A stretch of DNA of 35,765 bases from Bacteroidales bacterium (GCA_910575545.1 CAJTFH010000027.1:1-35765), one strand, 5' to 3'. Shown: positions 7,358-17,340, counted from the first letter of the stretch. Numbers and translations: made by a program. Notes: generated from the letters alone by a model not told the origin.

Positions 7358-8134
7358 ATGATTGAATCATTCGGAATAAAAGACATACTCGACATAGTGA
7401 TAGTGGCACTGATGCTATATTATCTCTACAAGATAATGAAAGAATCAGGCACAATCAACATCTTCTACGGAGTGCTCGCATTCATCCTCGTATGGGTGGT
7501 CGCCGCAGAAATCCTCGAAATGAAGCTCATAGGCACGATTCTCGACAAAGTAATGAGCATCGGCCTGCTGATTCTTGTCATAATCTTCCAGGATCAGATC
7601 AAACGGTTTCTGGTCGAACTCGGCTCGAAAAAACGATGGAAATTCCTCACCGGCCTGTTTCATCACCGCCATAAAGACGATGCAGAAGACCTGCATGCCC
7701 GTGTCATACCAATCGTATATGCTTGCATGAACATGTCGAAAAGCAAAACCGGCGCACTCATCGTCATCCAGCAGGATGTGCCGCTCGACAACTACGAAAA
7801 AAGCGGCGACATAATCGATGCCGCAATCAACACGCGCCTGATTGAAAACATATTTTTCAAGAATTCTCCCCTCCACGACGGAGCACTGATTATCGACGGC
7901 GGAAAAATCAAAGCCGCAGGCTGCATCCTCCCCGTAAGCCACGACACCAATGTGCCACGTGCCCTTGGCCTACGCCACCGCTCCGCCCTCGGCATATCCC
8001 AGGCAACCGACGCATTCGCCATCGTTGTAAGCGAAGAAACCGGCAACATTTCCGTCGCCCATCGTGGCCGCCTCTCCACCCGCCTCAGCTCCACCGAACT
8101 CGAAAAACGCCTCAGCAACCTATCCTCCATCTAA
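7358..8134 (+). CDS. cdaA: Diadenylate cyclase CdaA (c-di-AMP synthase)
   Basis: The protein condenses two ATP to cyclic di-AMP, the second messenger for potassium, turgor and cell-wall homeostasis. It has 258 residues. Three N-terminal transmembrane helices lie at about 10-27, 33-50 and 60-80, followed by a cytosolic DAC domain with the catalytic motifs DGA at 174-176 and RHR at 206-208. Length and layout match CdaA/DacA. The frame is open 183 bases farther upstream, but MIESFG with the membrane anchor is the family start and the upstream part overlaps folP. No CdaR homologue lies next to it. It converges on the methyltransferase gene with only 16 bases between stops. Confidence 0.96.
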   Translation: MIESFGIKDILDIVIVALMLYYLYKIMKESGTINIFYGVLAFILVWVVAAEILEMKLIGTILDKVMSIGLLILVIIFQDQIKRFLVELGSKKRWKFLTGLFHHRHKDDAEDLHARVIPIVYACMNMSKSKTGALIVIQQDVPLDNYEKSGDIIDAAINTRLIENIFFKNSPLHDGALIIDGGKIKAAGCILPVSHDTNVPRALGLRHRSALGISQATDAFAIVVSEETGNISVAHRGRLSTRLSSTELEKRLSNLSSI

Positions 8135-8150
8135 CCACCGCAAAACACCT

Positions 8151-9665
8151 TTAGAAATCAAAAGCCATCTGTTCAACACGTAACCCGACTGACGGCTTTA
8201 AACCATCATAATCTGACTCACAAAAAACCCCGGTTTTCACCACCCTGTAAGCAAGTTTCTCTATTAAATCTACAGCGACTGAATTACCAATCAGTTTCAT
8301 CCACCTCGCCCTGGTAGATGGCAATTTAAAATCTGACGGGAACCCTTGAATACGGCATGCCTCCTCTTTGGTTATTCGTCGGTAGTTGCCAGGAAGGTAG
8401 ACCTGTTCTATAAAATTGCGTTTATAGTCTTCATTACTGATTCCTGACACTTGAACTTCAGTAACAAAATCATTTGTGTCACTTGCGACCAAAGTCGGAT
8501 ATACGCGTGATGTAGGCAAAAACACCCGGTTTACCCCATTTATTCCGGTGCTTATTTTAGTATTTTTAAAATCATACCTTATTTCAATACATTTTGCAAC
8601 GCCATCATTGCAAAGTTTCTGCATCAAATTCACCACATTTACCTTTGCTATTCGCAAATCCCGGTCACTCTTTAACTCATCTATGGTTACCGGCTTCGAT
8701 GTATATGACGACAGGAGATTACATTCTCCTTCACTCAGAACATTGGCCGCCTTATCAATCTCAAATAAGTACTGCTCCGCCTTTAATATCCCCTTTAAAA
8801 CCAGCCCTTCAATATCCGAAAAGCAAATGGATTCGTCAAGTTGTTGGAAATGATGCAATGATAACGGGTTGCCATCCAAGTTTCCATAACACTTCTTTCT
8901 GCGGTTCTGCATAAGTAACACACAAATACGCTTTTCCTTTTCCGTCGTATCTATAATATCCCAAGAATGGACTGTCGTTAAACCTCCCCTCAAATCGTTA
9001 AATAGGAAATAGTCATTCATACCCTGCCCATTGGCCGACAGGCTCTGTTTCCCTCTGTAAACACTTGGACGAAACACATCCGTAAATTTCATATCCGTAA
9101 TAGTATCCGCAAGAGTTCTGTGGGCTATTACTTTTTCTGGCAATTGGAAACGTTCAAAATAACGAGAATCTCTAAATCCTATTATATAAATTCTGACCCT
9201 ATTTTGAGGAACACCGTAATCGAATGCATTCAACAAATAAACATCGGCATGATAACCGGCGTCTTTAATTGTTTGCAATATATATGACAACGCTTTTCTA
9301 TTACGAGGGTCTGCCAATCCTTTGACATTCTCAAAAATAAACGCTTTAGGGCGAGATTTTTTCAATAGAAAGAGGGCATCATTCCACAATTGCCCTCTCG
9401 AATCATCGAATCCCAAATTCTTTCCAGCAATCGACCAACTTTGACAAGGGACTCCTCCCGTCAAAAAATCATGTGGTGGCAAATCAGATAATCCACAGAT
9501 ATCTCCAAAATTCATCGATGAATTATCACCATGATTTTGACAATAATATTCGATTGCATCTGGAGCTATTTCACTAAAACCTATACAATGTCCGCCTACT
9601 CGTTCAAGTGCTAACCTGAATCCTCCAATCCCAGCAAACAAATCTATAAATGAAAATTTGCTCAT
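8151..9665 (-). CDS. DNA (cytosine-5) methyltransferase of a type II R-M system
   Basis: This 504-residue C5-methyltransferase uses S-adenosylmethionine to methylate cytosine and protect host DNA. Motif I is FAGIGG at 10-15, motif IV GGVPCQSWS with catalytic Cys74, motif VI ENV at 112-114 and motif VIII VPQNRVRIY at 152-160. After a long target-recognition region of about 250 residues come motif IX (RRITKEEACRIQGFP) and motif X (LIGNSVAVDL). That variable region is longer than in many single-chain enzymes. The start overlaps the endonuclease stop by 4 bases (ATGA), so the two are one cassette. The region is visibly AT-richer than the genes either side, a sign of horizontal acquisition. GGNCC is a likely target only if the TdeIII assignment of its partner is right. 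Confidence 0.95.
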   Translation of the reverse strand: MSKFSFIDLFAGIGGFRLALERVGGHCIGFSEIAPDAIEYYCQNHGDNSSMNFGDICGLSDLPPHDFLTGGVPCQSWSIAGKNLGFDDSRGQLWNDALFLLKKSRPKAFIFENVKGLADPRNRKALSYILQTIKDAGYHADVYLLNAFDYGVPQNRVRIYIIGFRDSRYFERFQLPEKVIAHRTLADTITDMKFTDVFRPSVYRGKQSLSANGQGMNDYFLFNDLRGGLTTVHSWDIIDTTEKEKRICVLLMQNRRKKCYGNLDGNPLSLHHFQQLDESICFSDIEGLVLKGILKAEQYLFEIDKAANVLSEGECNLLSSYTSKPVTIDELKSDRDLRIAKVNVVNLMQKLCNDGVAKCIEIRYDFKNTKISTGINGVNRVFLPTSRVYPTLVASDTNDFVTEVQVSGISNEDYKRNFIEQVYLPGNYRRITKEEACRIQGFPSDFKLPSTRARWMKLIGNSVAVDLIEKLAYRVVKTGVFCESDYDGLKPSVGLRVEQMAFDF

Positions 9666-10510
9666 TTCAACAGCTCTCCTGATTGCGCTACATCTACGGG
9701 AATTATATGCAAATAATCGTGATATATTATTTCTTTATAGTGCTTCCCCAATTTGTTTATCTCAGTCACAAATCTCTCATAAGTCCCAATACCGCCAAGA
9801 AAATCCCACAACTCATCACCAATAAGGAGACTGTTGTCTTTTGCAAAATCAAACCATTTTCTTGGAAAGCTCCAGCTATAGTCCTCTCTTCGTCCATAAG
9901 GGTTGTAAACCAATGCATAATATGCCGCAGTCACAGGGTTTCCCTCCATAGCCATCAATTTAAGCATCTTTTCTTTGCTTACCTTTGTCTGGTCACTATT
10001 GGGTAATGGGGCTTTTAATTCAAATGCATATTTTTCTCCTGTCGCCACATTCTCTGCCAACAAATCAGCTACCACGGCAACAGGAATCAAACCGCCCTCA
10101 CCCTCAAGCACATATGCCAAGTCAGCCTCCCAATTTGGCTTACGTTTTCTAAATCCGTCTGTTGCGTGGTCTTCCGCATTCAAAATTTCTTGTATACGCT
10201 GAAGCCTACCTTCCCGAATCAAACCGTTAATGTTTGCTCCGAGTTCAGATTTCCCTAAATGAGCTTCTGCCACTATATTTGCCAGCCGTTCCCACACTTT
10301 CCCAAATGGGGTCACAAATCTACGTTCAAAATGAGATCCTTTAAAAATCTCATCCGGAACTAAAGCCGCATATAGTGGCTTTTTCGCATGGTGCTGCTCT
10401 GGTATAAACGGATCTGTAACCAAAACCTTATTCAACACGGAATCCATCATTTCTGCTATCACATGACGAATCCCGGCTATAACCTTCGCATTATTGTTAT
10501 CTTCAATCAT
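9662..10510 (-). CDS. TdeIII-like type II restriction endonuclease
   Basis: The 282-residue protein resembles my memory of the TdeIII restriction enzyme family: PFIPEQHHAKKPLYAALVP, then EIFKGSHFERRFVTPFG near residues 35-70, and FELKAPLPNSDQTKVSKEK around 163-181. A PD-(D/E)XK nuclease core is visible as Asp149 with E164-L-K166. TdeIII-type enzymes cut GGNCC; that specificity is known for the family prototype and inferred here. The ATG at 10510 is chosen over a TTG one codon earlier. It lies 26 bases after the PBP stop and overlaps the methyltransferase by 4 bases, with the nuclease first. No controller protein gene is present. Confidence 0.85.
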   Translation of the reverse strand: MIEDNNNAKVIAGIRHVIAEMMDSVLNKVLVTDPFIPEQHHAKKPLYAALVPDEIFKGSHFERRFVTPFGKVWERLANIVAEAHLGKSELGANINGLIREGRLQRIQEILNAEDHATDGFRKRKPNWEADLAYVLEGEGGLIPVAVVADLLAENVATGEKYAFELKAPLPNSDQTKVSKEKMLKLMAMEGNPVTAAYYALVYNPYGRREDYSWSFPRKWFDFAKDNSLLIGDELWDFLGGIGTYERFVTEINKLGKHYKEIIYHDYLHIIPVDVAQSGELLK

Positions 10511-10536
10511 CAATTTGGCTTTAAATTTATGATCTA

Positions 10537-12912
10537 TCAGTCGAAAACGTCTGAGATTGATTCCTCAACGGTGTCTGACTCTTCAACATAGTCGTAGAAT
10601 TCCTTGTCGCAGAGATGGGAAAAATCCACATTGAAAGTTGAGTTCTGGGAATAAGGCAACGTTGGATCGGCATAAACTTTACTCATATATAGGCCGTAGA
10701 TTGGCAGCGCCATCGCCGCCCCCTGGCCATGGGCCATCGTATTGAAGTGGATATAGCGCTCTTCACCGCCTACCCATACCCCCGACACAAGATCCGGGGT
10801 GAAGCCCATAAACCATCCGTCGGCATTATAGTTAGTCGTACCCGTCTTGCCACCCATCTGAGCGGTAATATTATAGGGCGCGCGGCGCACACGGTTACCC
10901 GTACCGCCATCGACCACATTCATCAGCATCGACAGGATTTTAGCATAGGCAGTCTCTGAAATGACCTCCGTATGGGTGGTGTTGAATTCCGAAATCACAT
11001 TGCCGTTGGCATCTGAAATCGAGGAGACATAGACCGGGGCCGCCCTCATACCGTTGTTGGCGTAGGCCGTATATGCACCCACCATTTCCCTGATTGACAC
11101 CTCACAAGAGCCCAGACATATCGACATAACCGGGTCAAGATGATTGGTAATACCGAAATTATGCATATTGCGCACCAGCGTAGTGGGCGACAGCTGCCCC
11201 ATCAGGCGGGCTGAAATCCAGTTATTTGAATTTGTAAGAGCCCAACGCAAATCAACCATCTCACCCACACGGGCCGATCCTGCATTACGCGGTGCCCATG
11301 TGCGACCCGACTCATCGGTAAACACCGGCTGGGTGTTCGAGAGCATATCACACGGGGTGAACCCCTCCTCCATTGCGTAAGTATATAGGAACGGTTTAAT
11401 TGTCGAACCAATCTGACGGCGCCCAGTAGCAGCCATGTCATATTGGAAAAAAGTGAAATTCGGACCTCCGACATATGCCTTCACATGGCCGTTACGCGGA
11501 TCCATCGACATAAACCCGGTGCGCAGAAAATGCTTTTGATATAGCAGCGAATCACGCGGAGTCATAACCGTGTCAACCACACCCTCATAAGAAAACACAT
11601 CCATCTCCCTGGGAGTGGTGAAAGCCCGGTTAATCTCCTCTTCCGTAGCCCCGGCAAGTTTCATAACCCTATAGCGCTCGGTCTGCTTTATGGCGTGCTG
11701 GATAAGCGACTCAACTTTAACCTTTCCGAGTTCCTCCCAGTTGGAAGTATAGGGAGCGTTCCTTGCCCCGCGTTTTTCCCTGAAAAACGCCTTTTGCAAC
11801 GACCCCATATGCTTCACCACCGCCTCTTCGGCATAACGCTGCATACGAGAGTCTATGGTAGTGTGTATTTTCAATCCGTCGGTATAGATGTCATATTTGG
11901 TGCCATCAGGTTTGGGATTCTTTTCAATCCAGCCATAAAGGGGATTCTCATCCCACATGATTGAATCATCCACGAATTTCTGTTTCTCCCATCCACGGTA
12001 TTCCGACCTGACCGGGCGCTTGGCCGTCAGAATCCTGCGAAGCTCCTCGCGGAAATAGGGAGCAAGCCCCTCCTTATGGTCAACACGGTGGAATTTCAAC
12101 GTCAGCGGAAGATTCTTCAACGAATCTGTCTGCGCGCGCGTCAGCATACCCTCCTTCTCCATCTGCTCAAGCACAGTGTTACGACGTTGACGCGTACGCT
12201 CCTCATGGCGCACCGGGTTGTAGTAAGCCGGGTTCTTCACCATCCCCACCAGAGTAGCAGCTTCCTCGACAGTCAGGTCTTTCGGGGCTTTTCCGAAATA
12301 GACATAAGCCGCACTCTTGATGCCAACGGCATTATACAGGAAATCGAACTGGTTGAGATACATCTTTATTATCTCGTCCTTGGAATAATAACGCTCCAAC
12401 TTCACCGCAATCATCCATTCTATAGGCTTCTGCAACGCCCTGTCTAACAGGCTGTGGGTCGAAGGCGAATAGAGCTGTTTGGCCAGCTGCTGGGTGATAG
12501 TCGAACCGCCGCCGGCATTCTTGCGCTGCATAATCAGCGTCTTTACCAACACACGCATCATGGCTCGCATATCTATCCCCGAATGATCCTCAAAACGGGC
12601 ATCCTCAGTGGCAATCAGAGCATCTATCACATGCTGCGAAATCTCAGAATAATCGGCATAGACACGGTTGCCAGAATTGCGGTAATAGCGCCCCATCTCC
12701 TCCCCGTCGGCAGTGTAGAGCACCGTGGCGAATTTGTCATTCGGATTTTTAAGCTCTTCGATAGGAGGCATATACCCTATCCAGCCGTTATACACCAAAA
12801 GGAAAAACACAATAACACATGCGAATCCGAGGGCGAAAATGCGCCACATCCATCCGATAATGAATCTGTTACGGCGCTGGCGAGAAGAGGGTTCTATATT
12901 TTTGTCGGTCAT
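10537..12912 (-). CDS. Class A penicillin-binding protein (PBP1A), bifunctional
   Basis: This 791-residue enzyme polymerises lipid II into glycan strands and cross-links peptides in the periplasm. It has a short basic cytosolic N terminus, a membrane anchor at about 24-45 and a GT51 glycosyltransferase domain. Catalytic Glu103 lies in ATEDARFEDH, and GGSTITQQLAKQL is at 135-147. The transpeptidase domain has the SxxK nucleophile Ser503 in GSTIKP, SNN at 562-564 and KTGTT at 689-693. In many Bacteroidota the PBP1A gene lies near gldH and ricT; here it is on the same strand about 5 kb away. The R-M cassette follows directly and may depend on its transcript. Confidence 0.96.
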   Translation of the reverse strand: MTDKNIEPSSRQRRNRFIIGWMWRIFALGFACVIVFFLLVYNGWIGYMPPIEELKNPNDKFATVLYTADGEEMGRYYRNSGNRVYADYSEISQHVIDALIATEDARFEDHSGIDMRAMMRVLVKTLIMQRKNAGGGSTITQQLAKQLYSPSTHSLLDRALQKPIEWMIAVKLERYYSKDEIIKMYLNQFDFLYNAVGIKSAAYVYFGKAPKDLTVEEAATLVGMVKNPAYYNPVRHEERTRQRRNTVLEQMEKEGMLTRAQTDSLKNLPLTLKFHRVDHKEGLAPYFREELRRILTAKRPVRSEYRGWEKQKFVDDSIMWDENPLYGWIEKNPKPDGTKYDIYTDGLKIHTTIDSRMQRYAEEAVVKHMGSLQKAFFREKRGARNAPYTSNWEELGKVKVESLIQHAIKQTERYRVMKLAGATEEEINRAFTTPREMDVFSYEGVVDTVMTPRDSLLYQKHFLRTGFMSMDPRNGHVKAYVGGPNFTFFQYDMAATGRRQIGSTIKPFLYTYAMEEGFTPCDMLSNTQPVFTDESGRTWAPRNAGSARVGEMVDLRWALTNSNNWISARLMGQLSPTTLVRNMHNFGITNHLDPVMSICLGSCEVSIREMVGAYTAYANNGMRAAPVYVSSISDANGNVISEFNTTHTEVISETAYAKILSMLMNVVDGGTGNRVRRAPYNITAQMGGKTGTTNYNADGWFMGFTPDLVSGVWVGGEERYIHFNTMAHGQGAAMALPIYGLYMSKVYADPTLPYSQNSTFNVDFSHLCDKEFYDYVEESDTVEESISDVFD

Positions 12913-12978
12913 GATAATTGGTCAAGTGAATGTGACTGTGAGTCCGGAGTAACAATACTTCCGCAATCTTCTAAATCG

Positions 12979-12986
12979 CAAAGTTA
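12979..12986 (-). promoter_or_regulatory. PBP1A promoter, -7 element
   Basis: TAACTTTG (12986-12979 on the minus strand) matches TAnnTTTG and lies 67 bases before the PBP1A ATG. The -33 element is not clear. Confidence 0.5.
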
Positions 12987-13063
12987 CGAAATTCGACTCA
13001 ATCTTCATCCTCCCGCCCCACTGATTAAAAGTTTTTCACAGACCATCACAGCCCACAAAACAG

Positions 13064-13102
13064 CAACAAAAAGGCATTATGCCGAAAGACAGCACAATGC
13101 CG
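13064..13102 (-). terminator. Intrinsic terminator of the porin gene
   Basis: On the minus strand GGCATT (13101-13096) pairs with AATGCC (13078-13073), extended by an inner TGC/GCA, and is followed by TTTTTGTTG. It lies about 80 bases after the porin stop codon. A second small hairpin (GGCAG/CTGCC) is at about 13125-13140. Confidence 0.7.
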
Positions 13103-13178
13103 TTAACTCCGGTTAGTAATCTGCGGCAGCAGAGCCTGCCGTATATACTCAAACCGGAATTAAAGAAACATGGAGTAT

Positions 13179-14555
13179 TCAGAACGTAAACGCAATCTGC
13201 GTCTGCACACGATGGTCATTAGCGCCACCCAACGTCCAGGTATCTCTGCGACCGTAAAGATACTCTATGCCCCATTTCAGATAAGGTGTGATGCTATAGA
13301 AACAGTTGGCGGCTACATAGGTGGCACAGCGGTAATTGGCTTCTCCGGCCACTCCATTTAAATCATCCACATTGGCATAATCTCCGACCCCCCATATACG
13401 GCTGTAGGAACCGACAGCATTAAACTGCAGTTTATTCGTGGGGTTATACGATGCACCGAACACAAGGCCCATCATCGGATTGGCTTCCATACTACCCACC
13501 TTGGAATCTTTAGGTGTAAACGACAACGGCCGCCCTGAGATATCCTGAAGATAATTGCCGATACCCCGTCCGTAAATCCCCTGGAAATTAAACACCAGCG
13601 GTTTCCAGAAACTGAAATTACCCGACAACTGCACTCCCCACCCCGCCAGATGGCGCGTCTTCCCATCAATAAGGTCGCGGTAAGCGAAATTACGTAAAAT
13701 CCCGGACACCCTCACACGGTTATTCTCAGAACCCTCATATTCAACCCAGGCAGGAACATCGGGAATCACCTGGCTGGCGTCATCCGTAACCTTAACGTCA
13801 TAAAAATCATGGCTGAAATCCTTGCCACGATAGTAGCCTTCCGACGAATAGAAGGTCGGCATCTCCAATCCCACGGCGAAACGGAAACCATTATACGACG
13901 GAGATTTATAAGCCACCTGGTATGCCGTTGCGCCGACATCTCCACACGGCCCCTGCGGGTCGATTGTAGGGGGCTGCACAGCATCGCCATCCTGCAACAA
14001 AGTCTGCGTTTCGCCCGCAGTGACATTACGCCATGTCACAAAAGCCCGTTTCAACACCATCCCATGGCTGGACCCGTTTGTCCCCAGTTTGAAATATGCA
14101 CTGATTTGGTTCTTGGTTCCCCCGAGCCCAACAACAGTGAAATCTATATACCCATTGAGCGGATTAATGAAAAACGCCCCCTTTTTACCAGGCTGGGGCG
14201 GCACAGGGATGTCTCCGGTTATGAAATCAATTCCCCCGCCGTCTGAATTATAAAGGTCATTCCCTATGTCATATCCCATAATCGGGTTAACCTTACCTCC
14301 AATCGAGAGCACAAACTTATTTCCACGGCTGCGGATGGCAAATTTAGGGGTTTCCATCTTAGGCTCTTGCGGACGGGCTTTCTTCAGAATAGCCTCAAGT
14401 TCCGGAGTGGTACGCACAAACTCCAACGCACCGACCTCATAAACAACCTCATCGCCACCAGGCATCTTAGAACTCTCCACCGGCTCACCTTGTGCAGCAA
14501 GCGGAAGCATAGCCGTCATAGCCGACAGCAATGCCATCATCCCTTTTGATTTCAT
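13179..14555 (-). CDS. DcaP-like trimeric porin, outer membrane
   Basis: The 458-residue protein begins with a signal peptide (MKSKGMMALLSAMTAMLPLAAQG, cut after about residue 22). It has a short linker or coiled region and then a long beta-barrel domain of alternating hydrophobic and aromatic strands, ending in IAFTF, the C-terminal aromatic signal for the BAM complex. Stretches such as GYIDFTVVGLGG and ISAYFKLGTNGS resemble DcaP family outer-membrane transporters, recalled not searched. A TTG 57 bases upstream extends the frame, but the ATG at 14555 gives a proper signal peptide. It is a stand-alone gene with a terminator at 13064-13102. The substrate is not deducible. Confidence 0.75.
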   Translation of the reverse strand: MKSKGMMALLSAMTAMLPLAAQGEPVESSKMPGGDEVVYEVGALEFVRTTPELEAILKKARPQEPKMETPKFAIRSRGNKFVLSIGGKVNPIMGYDIGNDLYNSDGGGIDFITGDIPVPPQPGKKGAFFINPLNGYIDFTVVGLGGTKNQISAYFKLGTNGSSHGMVLKRAFVTWRNVTAGETQTLLQDGDAVQPPTIDPQGPCGDVGATAYQVAYKSPSYNGFRFAVGLEMPTFYSSEGYYRGKDFSHDFYDVKVTDDASQVIPDVPAWVEYEGSENNRVRVSGILRNFAYRDLIDGKTRHLAGWGVQLSGNFSFWKPLVFNFQGIYGRGIGNYLQDISGRPLSFTPKDSKVGSMEANPMMGLVFGASYNPTNKLQFNAVGSYSRIWGVGDYANVDDLNGVAGEANYRCATYVAANCFYSITPYLKWGIEYLYGRRDTWTLGGANDHRVQTQIAFTF

Positions 14556-14673
14556 CGGAATAAATTTTATATGTTTAAAACCGGAAGCCAGACTGACTTC
14601 GCAGAGAAGCAACCGGCGCAGCGGCTGCCCTTTGTTATAAACAAATGTCTATTTATCCCGAAAGTTCAATAGA

Positions 14674-16128
14674 TTATGTTAAATCAACCGGATGAAGCCC
14701 AAGTTCTTCCGCCGCGAAACCTATCATAAGGCCCCGGGCTGCATTATGGTCATTGGGAATCTCCCCGTCGAGTATCGCATTCTTTATCCGTTCTTTGATA
14801 ATGCCCACTTCGCGGCATTCCCCCAGTCCGAATGTCGCCATTATCTCCAAACCGTCGACCGGTGGCTGGAAATTGCGTATGCGGTCACGCTCCTCCAGTT
14901 CGGCCATCTTCTGTTTAACCAGCTCATAATTCGACCGGAAACGGTCAACTTTCTCCCGGTTTTTCGATGTGATGTCAGCCGAGCACAACAACATCAGGTC
15001 GTCGATATCGTCGCCGGCATCAAAAAGCAAACGCCTAACGGCCGAATCCGTCACCTCATCCTCCACCAAAGCAATCGGACGCATATGCAGGTCAACAAGC
15101 CTCTGCACATATTTCATCTTATCATTAAGCGGGAATTTCATCTTCCTGAAAATGCGTGGCACCATCTTTGCGCCAACGACATTATGCCCGTAGAACGTCC
15201 ATCCGGCATTTTCGTCCCAACGCTTAGTAACCGGCTTTGCAATGTCATGGAGCAGCGCAGCCCATCTGAGCCATACATTATCCGACCGCTCTGCCACATT
15301 GTCGAGCACAGCCAGCGTATGATAAAAGTTATCTTTATGCCCTACACCACGCACCTGTTCCACCCCCCTGAGGGCAAACAGTTCCGGAAATATCAATTTG
15401 AGCAATCCCGTACGCAGCAGAAGCACCCACCCGACAGAAGGTTTCGCCGAGCGCATTATTTTCATCAGCTCATCCATCACCCTCTCACGCGATATTATTG
15501 AGATACGCTGGGCATTGCGGCGGATAGCATCGAATGTCTCAGGCACGATTTCAAATCCGAGCTGTGTTGCAAACCTCACAGCTCTCATCATCCGAAGGGG
15601 GTCATCACTGAATGTGATGTCGGGGTCGAGCGGAGTGCGTATCACTCCTGCCGCAAGATCAGCTTCTCCGCCATACATATCAACCAGCTCTCCGAATCGT
15701 CTGGCATTTACACACAATGCCATGGCATTTACGGTGAAATCTCGGCGCGAAATATCGTCGGCCAAAGTGCCGTCTTCAACTATCGGCTTACGGCTATCGC
15801 GGTTATACGATTCCTTCCGTGCGCCGACAAACTCCAGTTCAATATCTCTACCCTTCACCTGGGCAGTCCCGAAATTCTTAAAGACACTCAGATGGCTTCC
15901 GCGCATCTTCCGCGCCACCTCCCGTGCCACTTCTATCCCACTACCAACTGTCAGGAAATCAACATCCTTCGAGGGCCGGCCAAGCATAAGGTCGCGCACA
16001 TACCCCCCCACAACATAACACTCTCTCCCCAGCTTGTCGGCAACGTCTCCGACAAGGCGGAATACAGGTAAATCTATTTTAGCCCCCAATGAACCTCGAG
16101 GTTCCGGATTGTTATTAACATCACCCAT
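14674..16128 (-). CDS. cca: CCA-adding tRNA nucleotidyltransferase with HD domain
   Basis: The enzyme adds or repairs the 3' CCA of tRNAs, using CTP and ATP. The 484-residue protein has a nucleotidyltransferase head with GGYVRDLMLG at 41-50 and the metal-binding DVD at 55-57, then RRDFTVNAMAL and the helical neck with the ERVMDELMKI pattern. An HD domain follows (LLHDIAKPVTKRW), as in HD-type CCA enzymes and related poly(A) polymerases. This domain order is the usual one in Bacteroidota. The ATG at 16128 is preferred to an upstream TTG at 16155, which would nearly touch the aminopeptidase stop. The aminopeptidase gene ends 30 bases upstream, so the two are probably co-transcribed. Confidence 0.92.
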   Translation of the reverse strand: MGDVNNNPEPRGSLGAKIDLPVFRLVGDVADKLGRECYVVGGYVRDLMLGRPSKDVDFLTVGSGIEVAREVARKMRGSHLSVFKNFGTAQVKGRDIELEFVGARKESYNRDSRKPIVEDGTLADDISRRDFTVNAMALCVNARRFGELVDMYGGEADLAAGVIRTPLDPDITFSDDPLRMMRAVRFATQLGFEIVPETFDAIRRNAQRISIISRERVMDELMKIMRSAKPSVGWVLLLRTGLLKLIFPELFALRGVEQVRGVGHKDNFYHTLAVLDNVAERSDNVWLRWAALLHDIAKPVTKRWDENAGWTFYGHNVVGAKMVPRIFRKMKFPLNDKMKYVQRLVDLHMRPIALVEDEVTDSAVRRLLFDAGDDIDDLMLLCSADITSKNREKVDRFRSNYELVKQKMAELEERDRIRNFQPPVDGLEIMATFGLGECREVGIIKERIKNAILDGEIPNDHNAARGLMIGFAAEELGLHPVDLT

Positions 16129-16158
16129 CAGACAACACTGATTACTGGTTAACAAATA

Positions 16159-17340
16159 TCAAATCAAATCCACAATCTCCTCAGGGGCATCTGTCAGACG
16201 TTCAGCCCCATTGTCGGTTATGCAATAGGTATTTTCAATGCCAACGGCACCGACGCCCGGAATCACGAATTTCGGTTCCAAAGCAATCATATTATTATGC
16301 TGCAGAATATGACGGCTGCGGGGAGCAATCACCGGAAGCTCATTGATTTCAATCCCAAGCCCATGGCCGATGAATCCGGCATGTTGCCGGTGACCCATGA
16401 AATAGCGCTCCAGCCCCCTCTCTTTCACCAGATTCTCCACCATGGCATAAAGCGATTTCGCCTCCGTTCCGGGACGCGCCTCCTTCTCAAAGAGCCGGCA
16501 TATGTCGACTGAACACTGATGGGCGTCATATGCTTCCTGGGAAACCTTCCCGACAGAGAACACCCTCGTCATATCTGTCATATAACCTGTGAAATCACCG
16601 TTTAAATCAACCATAACGGTGGTGTGTTCCATAATCTCCTCTCCACACGCCCCAACCGGCAGCGATGGGTTAAGCCCTGCCCCGCCCATCGCGAAATCAT
16701 ATGGTGTGGGCACATCCGCATTCTTGCCGCTTATGACATTCCCCATGAAAATCTCCATTGACTGCCCTGAAATACGGAACATCCCCAGACACCCTTCCAG
16801 ACGGCTCACACGCTCTATTTCCACCTGAAGCTCATGATCGGTCATTCCGGCTGAATACAAACCGGGTATGCGGCGGTAGACCGCGGCATGCTTCACTCCC
16901 GACTGTCTCATCATTTCAACCTCAGAAGGGGTCTTGACCGACCGTGCCTCCCTGAGCGGCACATTGGCATTGGCGAAATTGCCCCCCGGGAAAAGCTCCA
17001 TCAGCCTACAGACAAGCGAATATGGCGCAATGTCAAACTCCAGACCTATGATACCGTTGCAATCAACAGCATTCTCGCGCAGCCTGGCCGGAATATCTTC
17101 AGGTTTACGGATATAAAACACCCCGGAGCCTCCAAGATCAACAGGCCTGCGCACAAACCACAACACATCTCCCTGCGCTGGAACATAAGCAAACCCGGCA
17201 AAAACCCTGCCGCACAGATAAAACAAATTGGCATTGTCGCTCACAAGCATACCGGCCATACCGCAATCCTGCATCAAAACCTGAAGCCTGTCGCGTCTGA
17301 CAGCAGCCTCACCGGCTGAAAGCATCACTAACTGTTCCAT
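16159..17340 (-). CDS. M24 family aminopeptidase (Xaa-Pro peptidase type)
   Basis: This 393-residue protein has the creatinase/aminopeptidase P fold. The N-terminal creatinase-like domain (about 1-135) is followed by the pita-bread catalytic domain. Metal ligands visible in order are Asp in MVDLNGDF, Asp in YMTDMTRVF, His in GFIGHGLG, Glu in MIALEPKF and Glu in GIENTY, so the dinuclear site is intact. It should release N-terminal residues before proline in the cytosol; exact specificity is not set by the sequence. The ATG at 17340 is used; a TTG three codons upstream is an alternative. It lies in tandem with the cca gene. Confidence 0.9.
   Translation of the reverse strand: MEQLVMLSAGEAAVRRDRLQVLMQDCGMAGMLVSDNANLFYLCGRVFAGFAYVPAQGDVLWFVRRPVDLGGSGVFYIRKPEDIPARLRENAVDCNGIIGLEFDIAPYSLVCRLMELFPGGNFANANVPLREARSVKTPSEVEMMRQSGVKHAAVYRRIPGLYSAGMTDHELQVEIERVSRLEGCLGMFRISGQSMEIFMGNVISGKNADVPTPYDFAMGGAGLNPSLPVGACGEEIMEHTTVMVDLNGDFTGYMTDMTRVFSVGKVSQEAYDAHQCSVDICRLFEKEARPGTEAKSLYAMVENLVKERGLERYFMGHRQHAGFIGHGLGIEINELPVIAPRSRHILQHNNMIALEPKFVIPGVGAVGIENTYCITDNGAERLTDAPEEIVDLI

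Noticed and set aside
14692-15501. A 269-codon plus-strand frame opposite the CCA enzyme
   Set aside because: The CCA enzyme has all its motifs in order; the opposite frame has none and is a shadow.
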